Source of the DNA: Lamellibrachia satsuma
Taxonomy: Eukaryota > Annelida > Polychaeta > Sabellida > Siboglinidae
Assembly: GCA_033239005.1 (NCBI GenBank)
Contig: BSQZ01000060.1
Coordinates: 795,001-859,000, forward strand
Direction of reading: 5' to 3'
Length of the DNA: 64,000 bases
The notes below the pieces were generated by a model, which was given only the letters and a program-made list of their open reading frames with translations, did not search any database and was not told the DNA's origin. Below are positions 12,345-28,332 of this stretch, piece after piece. The position numbers and the translations under genes are program-made. How positions within the stretch are numbered: the stretch's first letter is position 1; each line of letters begins with the position of its first letter.

Positions 12345-14190
12345 CATGTCTGAATCAGGTTTTGGATGCGTGAGTTTAAATGCTAGGAGTACAGTAAATA
12401 AGAAAAACGAATTAAACAGTATGGTAGAAGATATTGACCCTCACATAATTGGAATTACCGCATCATGGGCCAAGACAGACATAACAGATGCTGAATTAGG
12501 ATTGACAGGATACGTAATGTTTATGAGAGATCGAATAGGAGGGGGGCGTTATTTTATATGTAAAATAATCTATTCAGGCTTATGAAATAAAATTAGAAAG
12601 GGAAGCAGATTACGATGAAGCTGCTTGGTGCAAAATAGTTTCAGGAAACTATTGGATTACTTTACCGAAGTCCAAACATAAACGAAGAGGATAATACAAA
12701 AATACAAAATGCTATAAAGGAAGTTAGTAAAGGGGAATGTATCATAATGGGAGATTTTAACCATGGACACATACAATGGAAATCTCTAGAGAGTACAGGG
12801 GGTGAGGACTAACAATTAATTTCTATTTTTAATTCAGGATAGCTTCCTTACTCAGCACGTGCTAGAATCAACCAGAGGACAAAATGTATTAGATATAAAT
12901 TTATTAGTGGACAATGTAAAAATACATGATCCATTGGGTAACAGTGACCATAATCAAATACATTTTGACATCAATGTAAAATCAGAAAGTAAAAATAAGA
13001 AAACGTACAAGAGAAACTTCCACAAAGGTAACTACAAAGATATGAGAAAATACTTAGCAAAGCTAGATTGGAATAACATGCTGATGAATAAGACCGCAAT
13101 TGAATGTTGGAATATTCTAAAATATGATGAAATTGAGAGTATCATCGATAAATTTGTTCCCTTGAAAAAACAAAGAACACGGTCTAGAAAGAAACACTTG
13201 TCAAAAGAAACTATTAAAAACCCTGTTTAAGCAAACTATGTGGAGGGTTTATAGGCGTACCAGAAGGGATGAAGACTATGCAAATTACAAAGGGGCACTT
13301 AAGAAGATGACATATCTAGCAAAGTACTCAAATTTGCAGATGACACAAAAGTATTCAGCAAGGTTACTAATGATACAGATAAACAAAGTTTACAGGATGA
13401 TCTAGATAAATTAATTAAATGGTCGAAAAAATGGCAAATGTTATTCAATTTTGGGAAGTGTAAATGTATACACATAGGACATGGAAACATGGACGAAGAA
13501 TATAAAATGGGGGATGCTGTACTAGGTAGAACCACACAAGAAAAGTACTTAGGAGTAACATTTAGTGCTGACATGAACGTTTCAGAGCAATGTGGGATTG
13601 CTGCTTCGAAAGGAAATCAAATTCTAGGGCTAATTAGGAGAACTATCACGTATAAGGAGAAACAGCTAATTGTACCCCTGTACAAAGCAATAGTTAGACC
13701 ACATTTGGAATATTGTATTCAAGCATGGAGGCCGTATCATAAAAAGGACATAGACAAGCTAGAAAGAATACAACAAAGAGCAACTAAAATGATTCCATAA
13801 TTGAGAGACCTTAGTTACAAAAATCGCTTAGTAAAATGTGGTTTGACAACACTAGAGACCAGGAGACTAAGAGGAGACCAAATTGAAATGTTTAAAACGG
13901 TTATGAGGATGTTGATAGGATTATGTTCTTCAAACTTAAAGAAGGCAGTAGAACCAGAGGACACAAAGCAGCAGTAGTTAAGGAGCAGTGTAGGTTGGAC
14001 ATGAGAGATGATTGTGTTAATGCTAGTAGTGTGAATATGTTTAAAAATAGAAACGACAGATATTTGATAAGGGCGGGCTACACATAGATGAGAAAATTGT
14101 TGGACTCTGGATAAGCCAATGGCTTCCTTGTCCACTTGCCATCTGGAACTTGTTGTTTGGGATGGCAATCTTGTTAAATCTTGTTAAATA
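12345..14190 (+). mobile_element. CR1 LINE, internally deleted, unit-1-specific insertion
   Basis: The 5' part is the endonuclease: SLNARSTVNKKNELN near 12370, GITASWAKTDITDAELGLTG near 12450, MGDFNHGHIQW near 12750 and the conserved NSDHNQIHFDI near 12940. It then jumps at about 13305 from the inter-domain linker to [20 protein letters not shown], so the first half of the reverse transcriptase is missing. The C-terminal segment runs to about 14085, and the 3' end carries cttgttaaat twice (about 14165-14190). The flanks 'cgctactaac' and 'aacggcgttg' are adjacent in unit 2 (about 40695), which gives the empty site. Confidence 0.9.
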
Positions 14191-14533
14191 TAACGGCGTT
14201 GGTAAACTCTCCGAATGACTCGTCACATGCGGCTAGTGGTTCGAAATAATTTTATATATTCAGTGGCGTAGTTTTCGCCTCACCCCAGATTTTTCCTCAT
14301 TTGTGATCTCGCAGGATCTTACATTATACATGTCATTAGCCCGATATCAAATTATATCGGTCAATGGGAATATGAAAGTTAATTTTTTCGAAGAAACATG
14401 ATGATGAAACATATTTATGAGACTATGTTCGTATATCTAGTTCGGCATTAATTGCCAGGTGGCCTTACTGGTACAACACGTTTGGGCATTTTGTAAATAC
14501 GCCATGTTTCACTTCATCGGACGAAAATGTAAG
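14191..14533. other. Shared non-coding block
   Basis: It matches 40705-41055 in unit 2 ('ggcgtagttttcgcctcac', 'attgccaggtggccttac'). No gene is recognised. Confidence 0.5.
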
Positions 14534-15767
14534 CAACTCTTGTTGTCAACCCTTTTAACACACTCCCTGACCGTTTGTTGTCAACCCCTTTAACACACTC
14601 CCTGACCGTTTGTTGTCAACCCCTTTAACACACTCCCTGACCGTTTGTTGTCAACCCTTTTAACACACTCCCTGACCGTTTGTTGTCAACCCCTTTAACA
14701 CACTCCCTGACCGTTTGTTGTCAACCCCTTTAACAGACTCCCTGACCGTTTGTTGTCAAACCCTTTAACACACTCCCTGACCGTTTGTTGTCAACCCCTT
14801 TAACACACTCCCTGACCGTTTGTTGTCAACCCCTTTAACACACTCCCTGACCGTTTGTTGTCAACCCCTTTAACACACTCCCTGACCGTTTGTTGTCAAA
14901 CCCTTTAACACACTCCCTGACCGTTTGTTGTCAACCCTTTAACACACTCCCTGACCGTTTGTTGTCAAACCCTTTAACACACTCCTGACCGTTTGTTGTC
15001 AACCCCTTTAACACACTCCCTGACCGTTTGTTGTCAACCCTTTTAACACACTCCCTGACCGTTTGTTGTCAACCCCTTTAACACACTCCCTGACCGTTTG
15101 TTGTCAACCCCTTTAACACACTCCCTGACCGTTTGTTGTCAACCCCTTTAACACACTCCCTGACCGTTTGTTGTCAACCCCTTTAACACACTCCCTGACC
15201 GTTTGTTGTCAACCCCTTTAACACACTCCCTGACCGTTTGTTGTCAACCCCTTTAACACACTCCCTGACCGTTTGTTGTCAAACCCTTTAACACACTCCC
15301 TGACCGTTTGTTGTCAACCCCTTTAACACACTCCCTGACCGTTTGTTGTCAACCCCTTTAACACACTCCCTGACCGTTTGTTGTCAACCCCTTTAACACA
15401 CTCCCTGACCGTTTGTTGTCAACCCCTTTAACACACTCCCTGACCGTTTGTTGTCAACCCTTTTAACACACTCCCTGACCGTTTGTTGTCAACCCCTTTA
15501 ACACACTCCCTGACCGTTTGTTGTCAACCCCTTTAACACACTCCCTGACCGTTTGTTGTCAACCCCTTTAACACACTCCCTGACCGTTTGTTGTCAACCC
15601 TTTTAACACACTCCCTGACCGTTTGTTGTCAACCCCTTTAACACACTCCCTGACCGTTTGTTGTCAACCCCTTTAACACACTCCCTGACCGTTTGTTGTC
15701 AACCCCTTTAACACACTCCCTGACCGTTTGTTGTCAAACCCTTTAACACACTCCCTGACCGTTTGAC
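14534..15767. repeat. 35-bp minisatellite, about 35 copies
   Basis: The unit is gtttgttgtcaacccctttaacacactccctgacc, given in two parts: gtttgttgtcaacccc and tttaacacactccctgacc. Copies are nearly identical; C/T and A/C variants are interspersed and a few copies lack one base. Unit 2 has a single unit at about 41688-41722, followed by the same 'gactccataggagtgttgg'. Confidence 0.95.
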
Positions 15768-16490
15768 TCCATAGGAGTGTTGGCCAGTATCACTACAAGA
15801 CAAGACAAGACAATACAAACAGTGGCGTTACTCAGCGCATAGCCACTGTCACAACTTTATTATACATTCAAAATGAACGGCTGTTGAATTGGTATAAACG
15901 ATTGGTTGGCTAGGCAACGCCGTTATTGTTTAAGCATTGTTATGACATTACAACTGTGCACTTGAGTGACGTAACATAATTTCTTAGGACAACGAAGCTT
16001 ATTGTGTTTCTATGCAAATACTGTCCGCAGTGGTGTGTAATTGAAACTGAGAGATGTATTAACAAACAATTGGAATTTATACCAAATGAAATAAAGAATT
16101 CTGCACATCAAATGTAAGTTGTGGCAGGGATGATTTGATCGCTATCATAGGAGATGGGGTCATTTTCCAAGAGAACATGCTCCAAATGCCAAATTATGGA
16201 AATCGTTTAACAATCTCACCCATTACGCAGCTGTCCGTTTTTTGTTCTCACTTGAATGCAGAGGAGATTCGTAGATGCACTTAATGTAGCAAAATAATAA
16301 ACTGTAGCTCTTATGCAAAGGAACCACCGCTATAAATTCACGTCTTCATAAATGTCCACCATGATAAATGCAACACCAGTTCACACAATACGCAGTTAAT
16401 CTCTGTTATGGATTGTTGACATATTTTCATCGAATTATGCTCATTCAACATAGTATTTCTTTTGTTTAATTCAGCACCTGTCAACATGAA
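15768..16490. other. Shared non-coding block with interspersed repeat copy
   Basis: It matches 41723-42345 in unit 2. At about 15818 it carries another copy of the 'acagtggcg..actcag' repeat. No gene is seen. Confidence 0.5.
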
Positions 16491-16526
16491 ATGTGGTTCG
16501 CCAAGGAAAATCTTGTAAGTTTGGCT

Positions 16527-16622
16527 TCAGACGTCCATGCAGAAAACATTTCGGAGCATGGTAGAAACGTTGGCAACTGGATACGATATCGTCAGCGAGG
16601 TTGTTGCGAAACGGATCATGAT
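16527..16622 (-). pseudogene. Truncated exon-2 copy P7, inverted
   Basis: On the minus strand an acceptor cattttcag (ending at 16623) is followed by 31 codons and TGA. The start matches the signal-peptide codons of P1-P6. The copy has a single cysteine three residues before its stop. It lies in opposite orientation to the four intact genes of the two units. The counterpart in unit 2 is 42453-42386. No first exon was found. Confidence 0.6.
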
Positions 16623-16639
16623 CTGAAAATGACACAACA

Positions 16640-17985
<1,346 letters not shown>

Positions 17986-18114
17986 ACTATAGCAGGCCAG
18001 CATGAATGTGTGATCAAAAAGTAATTGTGCGCCGGTGTTGCCAAATACACTCAGAGCTGTAATCAAATGTGACTACCTTGTCAATACCTAAGTAAGACAA
18101 CAAGTAGTAATCAA

Positions 18115-19158
18115 AACCTGTGCGGCCGTGAGCCTAGACGTATGGAACGATGCATGGAGCTAATATACTATGCAGTATCACAACCTGTAAGACCGTGAGC
18201 CTAGACGTATGGAACGATGCATGGAGCTAATATACTATGCAGTATCACAACCTGTAAGACCGTGAGCCTAGACGTATGGAACGATGCATGGAGCTAATAT
18301 ACTATGCAGTATCACAACCTGTAAGACCGTGAGCCTAGACGTATGGAACGATGCATGGAGCTAATATACTATGCAGTATCACAACCTGTAAGACCGTGAG
18401 CCTAGACGTATGGGACGATGCATGGAGCTAAGATACTATGCAGTATCACAACCTGTAAGACCGTGAGCCTAGACGTATGGGACGATGCATGGAGCTAAGA
18501 TACTATGCAGTATAACAACCTGTAAGACCGTGAGCCTAGACGTCTGGAACGATGCATGGAGTTAAGATATATGCAGTATAACAACATGTAAGACCGTGAG
18601 CCTAGACGTATGGGACGATGCATGGAGTTAAGATACTATGCAGTGTAACAACCTGTAAGACCGTGAACCTAGACGTCTGGGACGATGCATGGAGTTAAGA
18701 TATATGCAGTATAACAACCGGTAAGACCGTGAGCCTAGACGTATGGGACGACGCATGGAGGTAAGATACTATGCAGTATAACAACCTGTAAGACCGTGAG
18801 CCTAGACGTCTGGGACGATGCATGGAGTTAAGATATATGCAGTATAACAACCTGTAAGACCGTGAGCCTAGACGTATGGGACGATGCATGGAGTTAAGAT
18901 AATATGCAGTATAACAACCTGTAAGACCGTGAGCCTAGACGTCTGGGATGATGCATGTAGCTAAGATACTATGCAGTATAACAACTTGTAATACCGTGAA
19001 CCTAGAAGTCTGGAACGATGCATGGAGTTAAGATATATGCAGTATCACAACCTGTAAGACCGTGAACCTAGACGTCTGGGACGATGCATGGAGCTAAGAT
19101 ACTATGCAGTATCACAACCTGCAAGACCGTGAGCCTAGACGTCTGGGACGATGCATGA
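18115..19158. repeat. 67-bp minisatellite, about 15 copies
   Basis: The unit starts aacctgtaagaccgtgagcc, then tagacgtatggaacgatgca, then tggagctaatatactatgca. Later copies lose 1-2 bp and swap 'tatg' for 'tctg'. No array is seen at the matching place in unit 2 (after about 43735). A lone piece, 'cgatgcatggagctaa', recurs at 20628-20643 after another TA array. Confidence 0.95.
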
Positions 19159-21440
<2,282 letters not shown>

Positions 21441-21542
21441 TGTCTAAAATTATTATATGGGAAACATAATCACCAAGGAACCAATGAACCAACTAGTACA
21501 TGCATATGCGAAACAGAGCCAATTACATTATAAACTTCCGTA

Positions 21543-21635
21543 ACAGTGTTAACAATTGATGACACTATCGACAGTGTTAACAATTGATGACACTATCGAC
21601 AGTGTTAACAATTGATGACACTATCGACAGTGTTA
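21543..21635. repeat. 28-bp tandem repeat, 3 copies
   Basis: The unit is cagtgttaacaattgatgac then actatcga. It lies about 340 bp upstream of the subtype-B gene. Confidence 0.85.
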
Positions 21636-21811
21636 CGCAACGCGAAGTAAACAAAGCAAATACCATTCCTTCCCAATTGTCTTTGATTTATTTCCAATCT
21701 GCGTTAATCTTTCATCAATATATTATTGTGACAAGTTTGTATGCTAACTGTTGACCGTTGTTGCATGCAACTTAGAGTAAACACGTAATAGTGTTTACAC
21801 AATCTGTCTTA

Positions 21812-21969
21812 CGTATATAATTTTGCACCAATGGTAATTCAAAGTCCATTCATTGTATGGTAAGTGTTCATTGACTGTCAGGTCGTTGCGATAGGTGGCC
21901 GTGTTTCAACGCTCACCATCAACGTCAATATATGATCTTACAAGCTGCGCTGGAAAGTGTTCTGATAAC
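21812..21969 (+). promoter_or_regulatory. Putative promoter/5' UTR of gene 2
   Basis: A TATA-like tatataatt lies at about 21814. The rest is a well-conserved block with unit 2 ('gtcaggtcgttgcgataggt'), ending at the ATG of exon 1. In unit 2 the block is duplicated in tandem. The transcription start is not known. Confidence 0.35.
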
Positions 21970-22708
21970 ATGAAAGGCTGCATCGTAAGTAAATAGAAGT
22001 TTGTTGCTAGATCTGGTACGGCTCAAAATAGTGGATATCCCAACTGGTAAACACTGTGCGGGACAGTACCGATCATGGGCGTGACTTCCGTTTTCTCGCC
22101 GATCACGTGACAAACATGCGACATTTCACCAATTGTGAAATTCGTGCGTTTTTATCGTTTCCATTTAACTTCAATTAATGTTTGAGCAAACATTAAGTAA
22201 TTTTTTATTTTTTCTGATGATTTCACAAACACTACATACAAAAGTTACCATGTTGCAATGGATACTAGGTAGGTTTGATTTTTCATAAAATGAACTTGAA
22301 ACAATACTAGCGAAAAATCGAATTCAGAAGGGACCTTTAGTCATGTTAGTTTGTTCTGAAGACTTCATCACTGATTATCTTATAGTTTATGCGACGTTGT
22401 TATAAAATCATATCATGCTATAACAATGTCCAATTATCGATATAATTTTTACTGTCCACGATTAGAAGCATGTTTTATTTCAGATCGTGTTCCTGTTGGT
22501 AGCAGGGCTGTTGGCTCGGCTGGGTTTCGGCGAAGACAGTGTTCCTGATTACTCTGAGTTTCAAACATGTGCGAGAAAGTGCTGGGACGATTACAAGAAA
22601 TGCATCGCATCCATCCTTGATGGGAAATATGCAGACCGCACCCCGCCGTGTTGGAGAGTGCTCAAAGTCTGTGACAAGGCTTGTGAGAAATCAACCGTAT
22701 CTGAGTAA
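21970..22708 (+). CDS. Secreted cysteine-rich peptide, subtype B (gene 2)
   Basis: Exon 1 is 21970-21984 (ATG plus four codons, donor GTAAGT). Exon 2 is 22484-22708 (acceptor ttttatttcag, stop TAA). The phase-0 intron is about 499 nt. The signal peptide spans the splice and ends near a Gly-Phe-Gly. The mature part is about 58 residues with six cysteines in the symmetric pattern C-x3-C-x6-C-x15-C-x6-C-x3-C. This fits two helices joined by three nested disulfides (1-6, 2-5, 3-4, inferred) around a loop with Pro-Pro. It is near neutral, unlike subtype A. The pattern recalls helical-hairpin toxins and similar defence peptides, but the target is unknown. The paralogue at 44101-44966 differs at about 21 of 58 mature residues, with all cysteines kept. 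Confidence 0.8.
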
Positions 22709-23931
22709 AACCCGCTTATCGCTGAATACATCAACAGGTATTGTATATAACTCAAGAATGTGGCAAATCGTGTGACCAATTGTTCTGGTTTTAAGGAACA
22801 TGAGTTCTCCCAGATTGTCATAAATATACCTTACCATTGAAACTGTCAGCATTACCTTCTATATTTAACAATGAAATTGTCGGAATTACTTTCTATATTT
22901 AACAAAGAGTTTCTTCCTCCGCTAGCTTTATTTAATTGTAACCGCAACAGCTGTTTGAATTAAAATGTTTGGAAACAGTTCACCGTATGACTCGTCAATT
23001 AGTGTTCTTGTGAATGAGTCTGCGGTGACATTTATCTGTGTCAAGGACATCCGGCCTAATATCATTGAAAGCCTACGGAGCACTTCGCGTTTCGTCTCAC
23101 AGTCAACGTTTACCCTTAGATGTGTGCGCACTTTTGTTTACGTAGAATTTGCACATTTAGTGAAACCCGTCAGTGATATTTATATCCCGGTTACACTTGA
23201 AACACCAACGGATCGTGATCCAACACTGAACAAGAAGACAAACAAGAAGAAAAGGAGACATATTAATGACAACCTGGGGTAATTATGTATCCCAGGCTAG
23301 ATAGCCATCAAGAAACCACAGAAAATAAAATTTGAGATTGTATGCATTGCCAAAGCTCTGTATATGTTATGTGATGTTCAACAATTACCCATAGAAGTAT
23401 ATACTGAAAATATAATGCAGAACACATATATTGTATAGTTACGACAGTAATACCCTGAATCCAGAAACGTAATGGCTGACCTTGAAGCTGAAATACAAGA
23501 TAACCATAATATCTATATCGGTCTTTTATACTATAGATTAAATTAAACTGAAAACAAATAAATGGAAGAATATAAAGTTGGAATAATACTAGAAAGTATT
23601 GCAAAAAAATAAAGAACTGGGGTATAAAATTAAGGCGTAATACTGCTACACAATCCAACATTGTCGTTGGCCATGCAAGCGTGCACTAATTGGTTCCTTG
23701 GTAATGGTGTTTTACAATATGTAGCTCACAACAGGCTTGGGTTCAATTACATGTGTCTATTACAATAACAATTACATAGCATCATGAACAATAGGCCTGA
23801 AATTAAACCAATCACAATTTCATTTATGGCGCAGTTACATTGCTACGTAATTACATCTACAGTTCTAATTATTCAAATATAATGTAATTGTAATCAGCTA
23901 CTAATTACGCCACAACCCTGGCGCAAATAAG
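22709..23931. other. Shared non-coding block after gene 2
   Basis: 22709-23290 and 23300-23900 match 44967-45140 and about 46220-47470 in unit 2. Frames here, for example 22965-23282, are not conserved with unit 2 and are probably chance. No gene is supported. Confidence 0.5.
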
Positions 23932-24400
23932 TCTATTTTATGTGGAATTTTCTGTGTTACATGTGTCAATCTTGATTAAAGTAATCAACTCCGTGCTGGA
24001 TCATCGCTCTATTTTATGTGGAATTGTCGTGTGTTACATGTGTCAATCTTGATTACAGTAATCAACTCCGTGCTGGATCATCGCTCTATTTTATGTGGAA
24101 TTGTCGTGTTTTAAATGTGTCAATCTTGATTAAAGTAATTAACTCCGTGCTGGATCATCGCTCTATTTTATGTGGAATTGTCGTGTGTTACATGTGTCAA
24201 TCTTGATTAAAGTAATCAACTCCGTGCTGGATCATCGCTCTATTTTATGTGGAATTGTCGTGTGTTACATGTGTCAATCTTGATTAAAGTAATCAACTCC
24301 GTGCTGGATCATCGCTCTATTTTATGTGGAATTGTCGTGTGTTACATGTGTCAATCTTGATTAAAGTAATCAACTACGTGCTGGATCATCGCTCTATTTT
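23932..24400. repeat. 77-bp minisatellite, 6 copies
   Basis: The unit contains tctattttatgtggaattgt, cgtgtgttacatgtgtcaat, cttgattaaagtaatcaact and ccgtgctggatcatcgc. Copies are nearly identical. Unit 2 has exactly one unit at about 47498-47575, with the same flanks ('gcgca.ataag' and 'attaaaaccgttttgttttt'). Confidence 0.95.
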
Positions 24401-24692
24401 CGTGGAAGAATTAAAACCGTTTTGTTTTTCAAATGATATGTATAATTAAGTCATATAACATTAGACAAGGGTTCACCTCACATTATCTGTTTTGTTTTTG
24501 CATTCGAAATCATCTTCAAATCAAACCAATAATGTCTAAGCATATCTATGATTTCCTACACACCGTGTTTATAATTTAATATTGGTAAATAAGATTTTTC
24601 ATCCATTAATGCATTCACCTTTTCACTAGTACGCGTTGCATAAAGCGGATAACGCAAGTATTGACCAAACATTCTTATCTAGCCCGCATGCA

Positions 24693-27680
24693 TAACTTTG
24701 TTCAGTGTTTACGCTTCGTGAATGGAGTCACTGGAGTGTGTTTTGGTTGTGATAAACCGGCTTTGAAAATGGCGGCTCTCGATGCCGACCATGACACTGC
24801 AGTATCGGCGGGCGATAATGAGGTGTGTACCGGCGGGCGATAATGAGGTGTGTACCGGTAAACGACTCGTCGTCGACGAACTGTTGAGCTTTGTGGCATA
24901 CAAACTAAACTGGATGGCACCTGACACGGTAATACAATTGTGCGCGAGCTTCTATAGCGATGAAGCTGTCGATAGTGCAAAGACGAATCTGTACGAACTG
25001 TGTGCCGATAGTTCAGATCGCCAGGATCGCTACATCACGATCGGGGATCAACAAGAAGAACAATCTGGAGGACATTGTTTCCTTTATGATGCGAAAGAAT
25101 GGATCGTTGCCCATAACCTTTGTGGCCAAAGTTCTGGCCAATCTACCTGCTGTCACATTCAATAGCATTGATGTGTCGACTCTTTTTGCACGAATGGAAA
25201 ATGCAACTGTGGAAATAGCAATGCTGAAATCGACCGTGTAGGCACAACCTGTCATATGTGGCGATATGCAGTCTATGATGTCTACTCAGTTGAAAGTGCA
25301 TGATAATCTGTAGCAGACGGTCAGTGTGATGGCTGCATCTCATCATGATCATGCTGGTGTAATTGAAGCATCCAGTACAACCAGTACAACAAAACGTGGC
25401 ATGACTGGAGCATAGAGGAAATCTTCACCAAAACGTACAATGATTGGGGTATCCATTGCGGCAAAACATATCATGCCTGGGGTGTCCAGTACGACAACAC
25501 GTGATTTGACTGGGTCAGGTAAGATTGACACTGTGAATGCGGCCTCACCGTGTGTTTTCCCTGCCTCGATGAACCAGTCAGTCTATGGCAATGATGGACA
25601 GCAGCAAACGAATGAGTGTGTTACGGTGACAACAAAACCATCAGCTGTGACAGAGATACCAAGCAAGGAACCTGTGATGGCAGATGATGACAGTAATGAC
25701 AGGAAGATTACGTATGCAGCACCTGTGAACCACTGGAAAACAGTTCGTAAGAAACACAGAACTGTGCCTACCAAGTCAGTGCAGAAAGGTTCAGCAATCG
25801 TTGGCAGTGCAAGGAATGTGACGATACGAGCTGCTAAACTGTCAGATCTCCGCCAAATAATGCTTCAAAATTACATTACAGACCGTATGTGCTGGACATA
25901 TTGAATAATGATGACATTGATATTGTATGCCTCCAAGAAATTGGTTTAGTAAACAAGATCTTTGATCTTTAAACACTCTGCACTAAAATTTTCACCGCAC
26001 AGGGGCAGCTACCGTATATTATAGAGATCGCCTATGTAGGGGCCATAACCCATGAGGAGTGGCCACATTGTGGCGCACTTGCCTTGTTATGCATGTTACA
26101 TGTTTAAATCTGGATATTGACTAGCTAACTGGCATATAAATTAATTATAATAACCGGAAATATGTTTTACTATGTGTATTCATGCCCTATGAATCTAATG
26201 ATCATGAAGACCTCTTTTCAGAACATCTTGGTACTTTAAAAGCAGTATTAGAGGACTTGAACACTACATGCATTTCTATAGTGGGGGACTGGAACTCGGA
26301 TATAAATGACTATGAATCAGTTTTCTGTAAACACAGTTCTGTGCTGAGAATAGCTGGTTATTGTCTAGTGAGCTGTTATTGCCTGCCAATACGTTTACTT
26401 ATTTGAGTGACAGATGGGATTTAACCTCATAGTTGGATCATTGTGCGTCAACTAGTGACGGTCATAATATGATTCAAAATATAAATGTTTTGTACAACCT
26501 GTGTACATCAGACCACATTCCTATGTGCATTGAAGTTTCCCTGGAGCTAGTGCCCCAGCTTGGGGGTTCCCCAATCCATGAATGTAAAAAAAAATCAGCT
26601 GGGGCCAATTTAGAGACGAATGTATCAAAATGTATGATACAAAAATGTATCAAAGATAAATGTGGCAAGATTAGCAGTAAAAATAATTATCGACCTATTG
26701 CATTAGCAAGTATTATGTCAAACGTTTTTGAAAATATATTGTTTGATAGAATGTCGATTATACTATCTACTATGTCCAATCAGTTTGGTTTTAAAAAACA
26801 TGTGACAGACATGTGTATTTATATCTTAAAGGAAGTTATTGACAGGCACAGATAAAACTAAATGGGTCAATATTTATGTGTTTTCTAGATGCCGCTAAGA
26901 CTTTTGATAGAGTGAAACACTATATTATTCCAGAAGTTGATTGACAGGGGTGTGCCTGGATACATTGTTAGACTGCTTATATATTGGTATTCAAATCAGA
27001 CTATGTGTACAAGATGGTCAGGCAACTTGTTTGAACATTTTGATGTTACGAATGGTGTGAGGCAAGGAGGTATACTATCACCGTACCTTTTTAATATATA
27101 TATATATATATAATAATACGTTACGAGATCGCAATGCCGACAACTATATGCTAGGGGCAATATGCTATTGAGAAAATGTTATGTGTGTTCTACAGAAGTG
27201 AAACTGACTTTACTTAAAACTTTCTGCTCACCAATGTATACTGCCCAACTTTGGTGGAATTACACAGCAGCAAGAATACATCAGCTCCATGTTGCATGCA
27301 ATGATGTTTTTTGATTATTACTAAGACAGCCTAAATATTGCAATGCCTCTAAAATGTTTGTAGAGAACCGTGTACCCAATACTAAAGCTGCGATTAGAAA
27401 TATTGTGTATAAATTCATGCTGAGACTCGATGCCTCTTATAATAAGCTGGTGATTGCAATAGTGAACAGTCATTTAAAATGGCTTTCGAGAATACGATGA
27501 CATTGGATAAAGATGTTGTATATACATAATAGTTTTGTTTGAGTCTACTTTTGGTAGGCCCCATTGTGCAATACTCTTATATTTTGTCTACTTTATTTGT
27601 ATGTGTGTTTTTTTTATATGGACATATGTACATGCTGCACAGTTGAGTCTGCAATAAAGATATTGAATTGAAAAAAAATT
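24693..27680 (+). mobile_element. Non-LTR retrotransposon (ORF1, endonuclease and RT fragments), unit-1-specific
   Basis: ORF1 starts at about 24769 (ATGGCGGCTCTCGATGCC). It encodes a region with VVDELLSFVAYKLNWMAPDT and LCASFYSDEAVDSAKTNLYE, broken by a 25-bp tandem duplication (24806-24855) and a frameshift near 25040. ORF2 pieces follow: DIDIVCLQEIGL near 25915; VGDWNSDINDYESVF near 26285; NNYRPIALASIMSNVFENIL near 26680 and FGFKKHVTDMCIYILKEVID near 26785; NGVRQGGILSPYLFN near 27052. The last breaks into a short TA run. The C-terminal part continues to about 27500, and the tail is 'gatattgaattgaa' plus A-rich sequence. Many stops make it dead. The clade is uncertain and it is not the CR1 family seen elsewhere. 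Unit 2 lacks it (about 47990-48150). Confidence 0.85.
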
Positions 27681-27918
27681 GAACAGTGACATTTACTCAT
27701 TATATTGTGAAATAAAAAAAAACACATTTCACGTTTTGTACGTAATCGCCATAGAAACCATACGTTGTGTAACAGTTCATCAACATAATCATCACGAGAT
27801 ACATAACATCGGCGATAATCACTTATACTACCTCCAATACCATTATTATCATTGCCACTACTATATCGTCATCACGATGATATAATCTCACAGTCAACAC
27901 ATTTTTATTAATTTTCAG

Positions 27919-28118
27919 ATCATGATCCGCTTACCAACAACATCGTTGGTCATACCGCATTCAGCCGCAAGCCCGCCCTCGGGGTTTTGAAAAGAGGGGT
28001 TCGCGCATACACAATAAGCCGGCGATTTCTGCGATGATTTGTCGAACCCCACAGGGACAGGCAAGAGGAGCCAACGATTCTACTATGCTCTGATATCGGT
28101 TCTGCATGGACGTCTTGA
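27919..28118 (+). pseudogene. Truncated exon-2 copy P3, split by a MITE
   Basis: Acceptor aattttcag is followed by signal-peptide-like codons. An insert of about 97 bp (27969-28065) then interrupts the exon. After the insert come 'agccaacgattctac', a piece like 'atatcggttctgcatgga' and TGA. The same disruption is present in unit 2 (48374-48604), so it predates the duplication. Confidence 0.65.
27969..28065. mobile_element. Small MITE inside truncated exon P3
   Basis: It begins aagcccgccctcgggg and ends with a degraded inverse (acagggacaggcaag). In the unit-2 copy the inverted ends are clearer (gcccgtccc...gggacgggc). Flanking 'agccgc' and 'aggagcc' are diverged copies of a target duplication of the exon word 'aggcgcc'. 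Confidence 0.6.
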
Positions 28119-28217
28119 GAAGAATTTTAATTTGAGCTATCAGACATTTTAAAATTAAACGTATATCCATGTTAAAGTATAATGTTACATAGCATAGTAA
28201 AACATGCAATAAACATG

Positions 28218-28221
<4 letters not shown>

Positions 28222-28278
<57 letters not shown>
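28222..28278. repeat. (TA)n microsatellite
   Basis: About 28 TA units. The matching place in unit 2 (48732-48943) has about 106 units. Confidence 0.95.
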
Positions 28279-28282
<4 letters not shown>

Positions 28283-28332
28283 TATTTATATTTATAGTTT
28301 TCCAATATTTGAATTGATAAAACATACAAATA

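Noticed and set aside
14534..15767. CRISPR-like array
   Set aside because: The 35-bp units are directly adjacent with no spacers, and the setting is eukaryotic. It is a minisatellite.
22965..23282. 105-codon frame downstream of gene 2
   Set aside because: Only part of the sequence is found in unit 2, where the frame is broken by a TA array. No domain was seen.
27969..28065. Structured RNA or terminator-like GC-rich block
   Set aside because: The GC-rich inverted ends and target duplication are better explained as a MITE.
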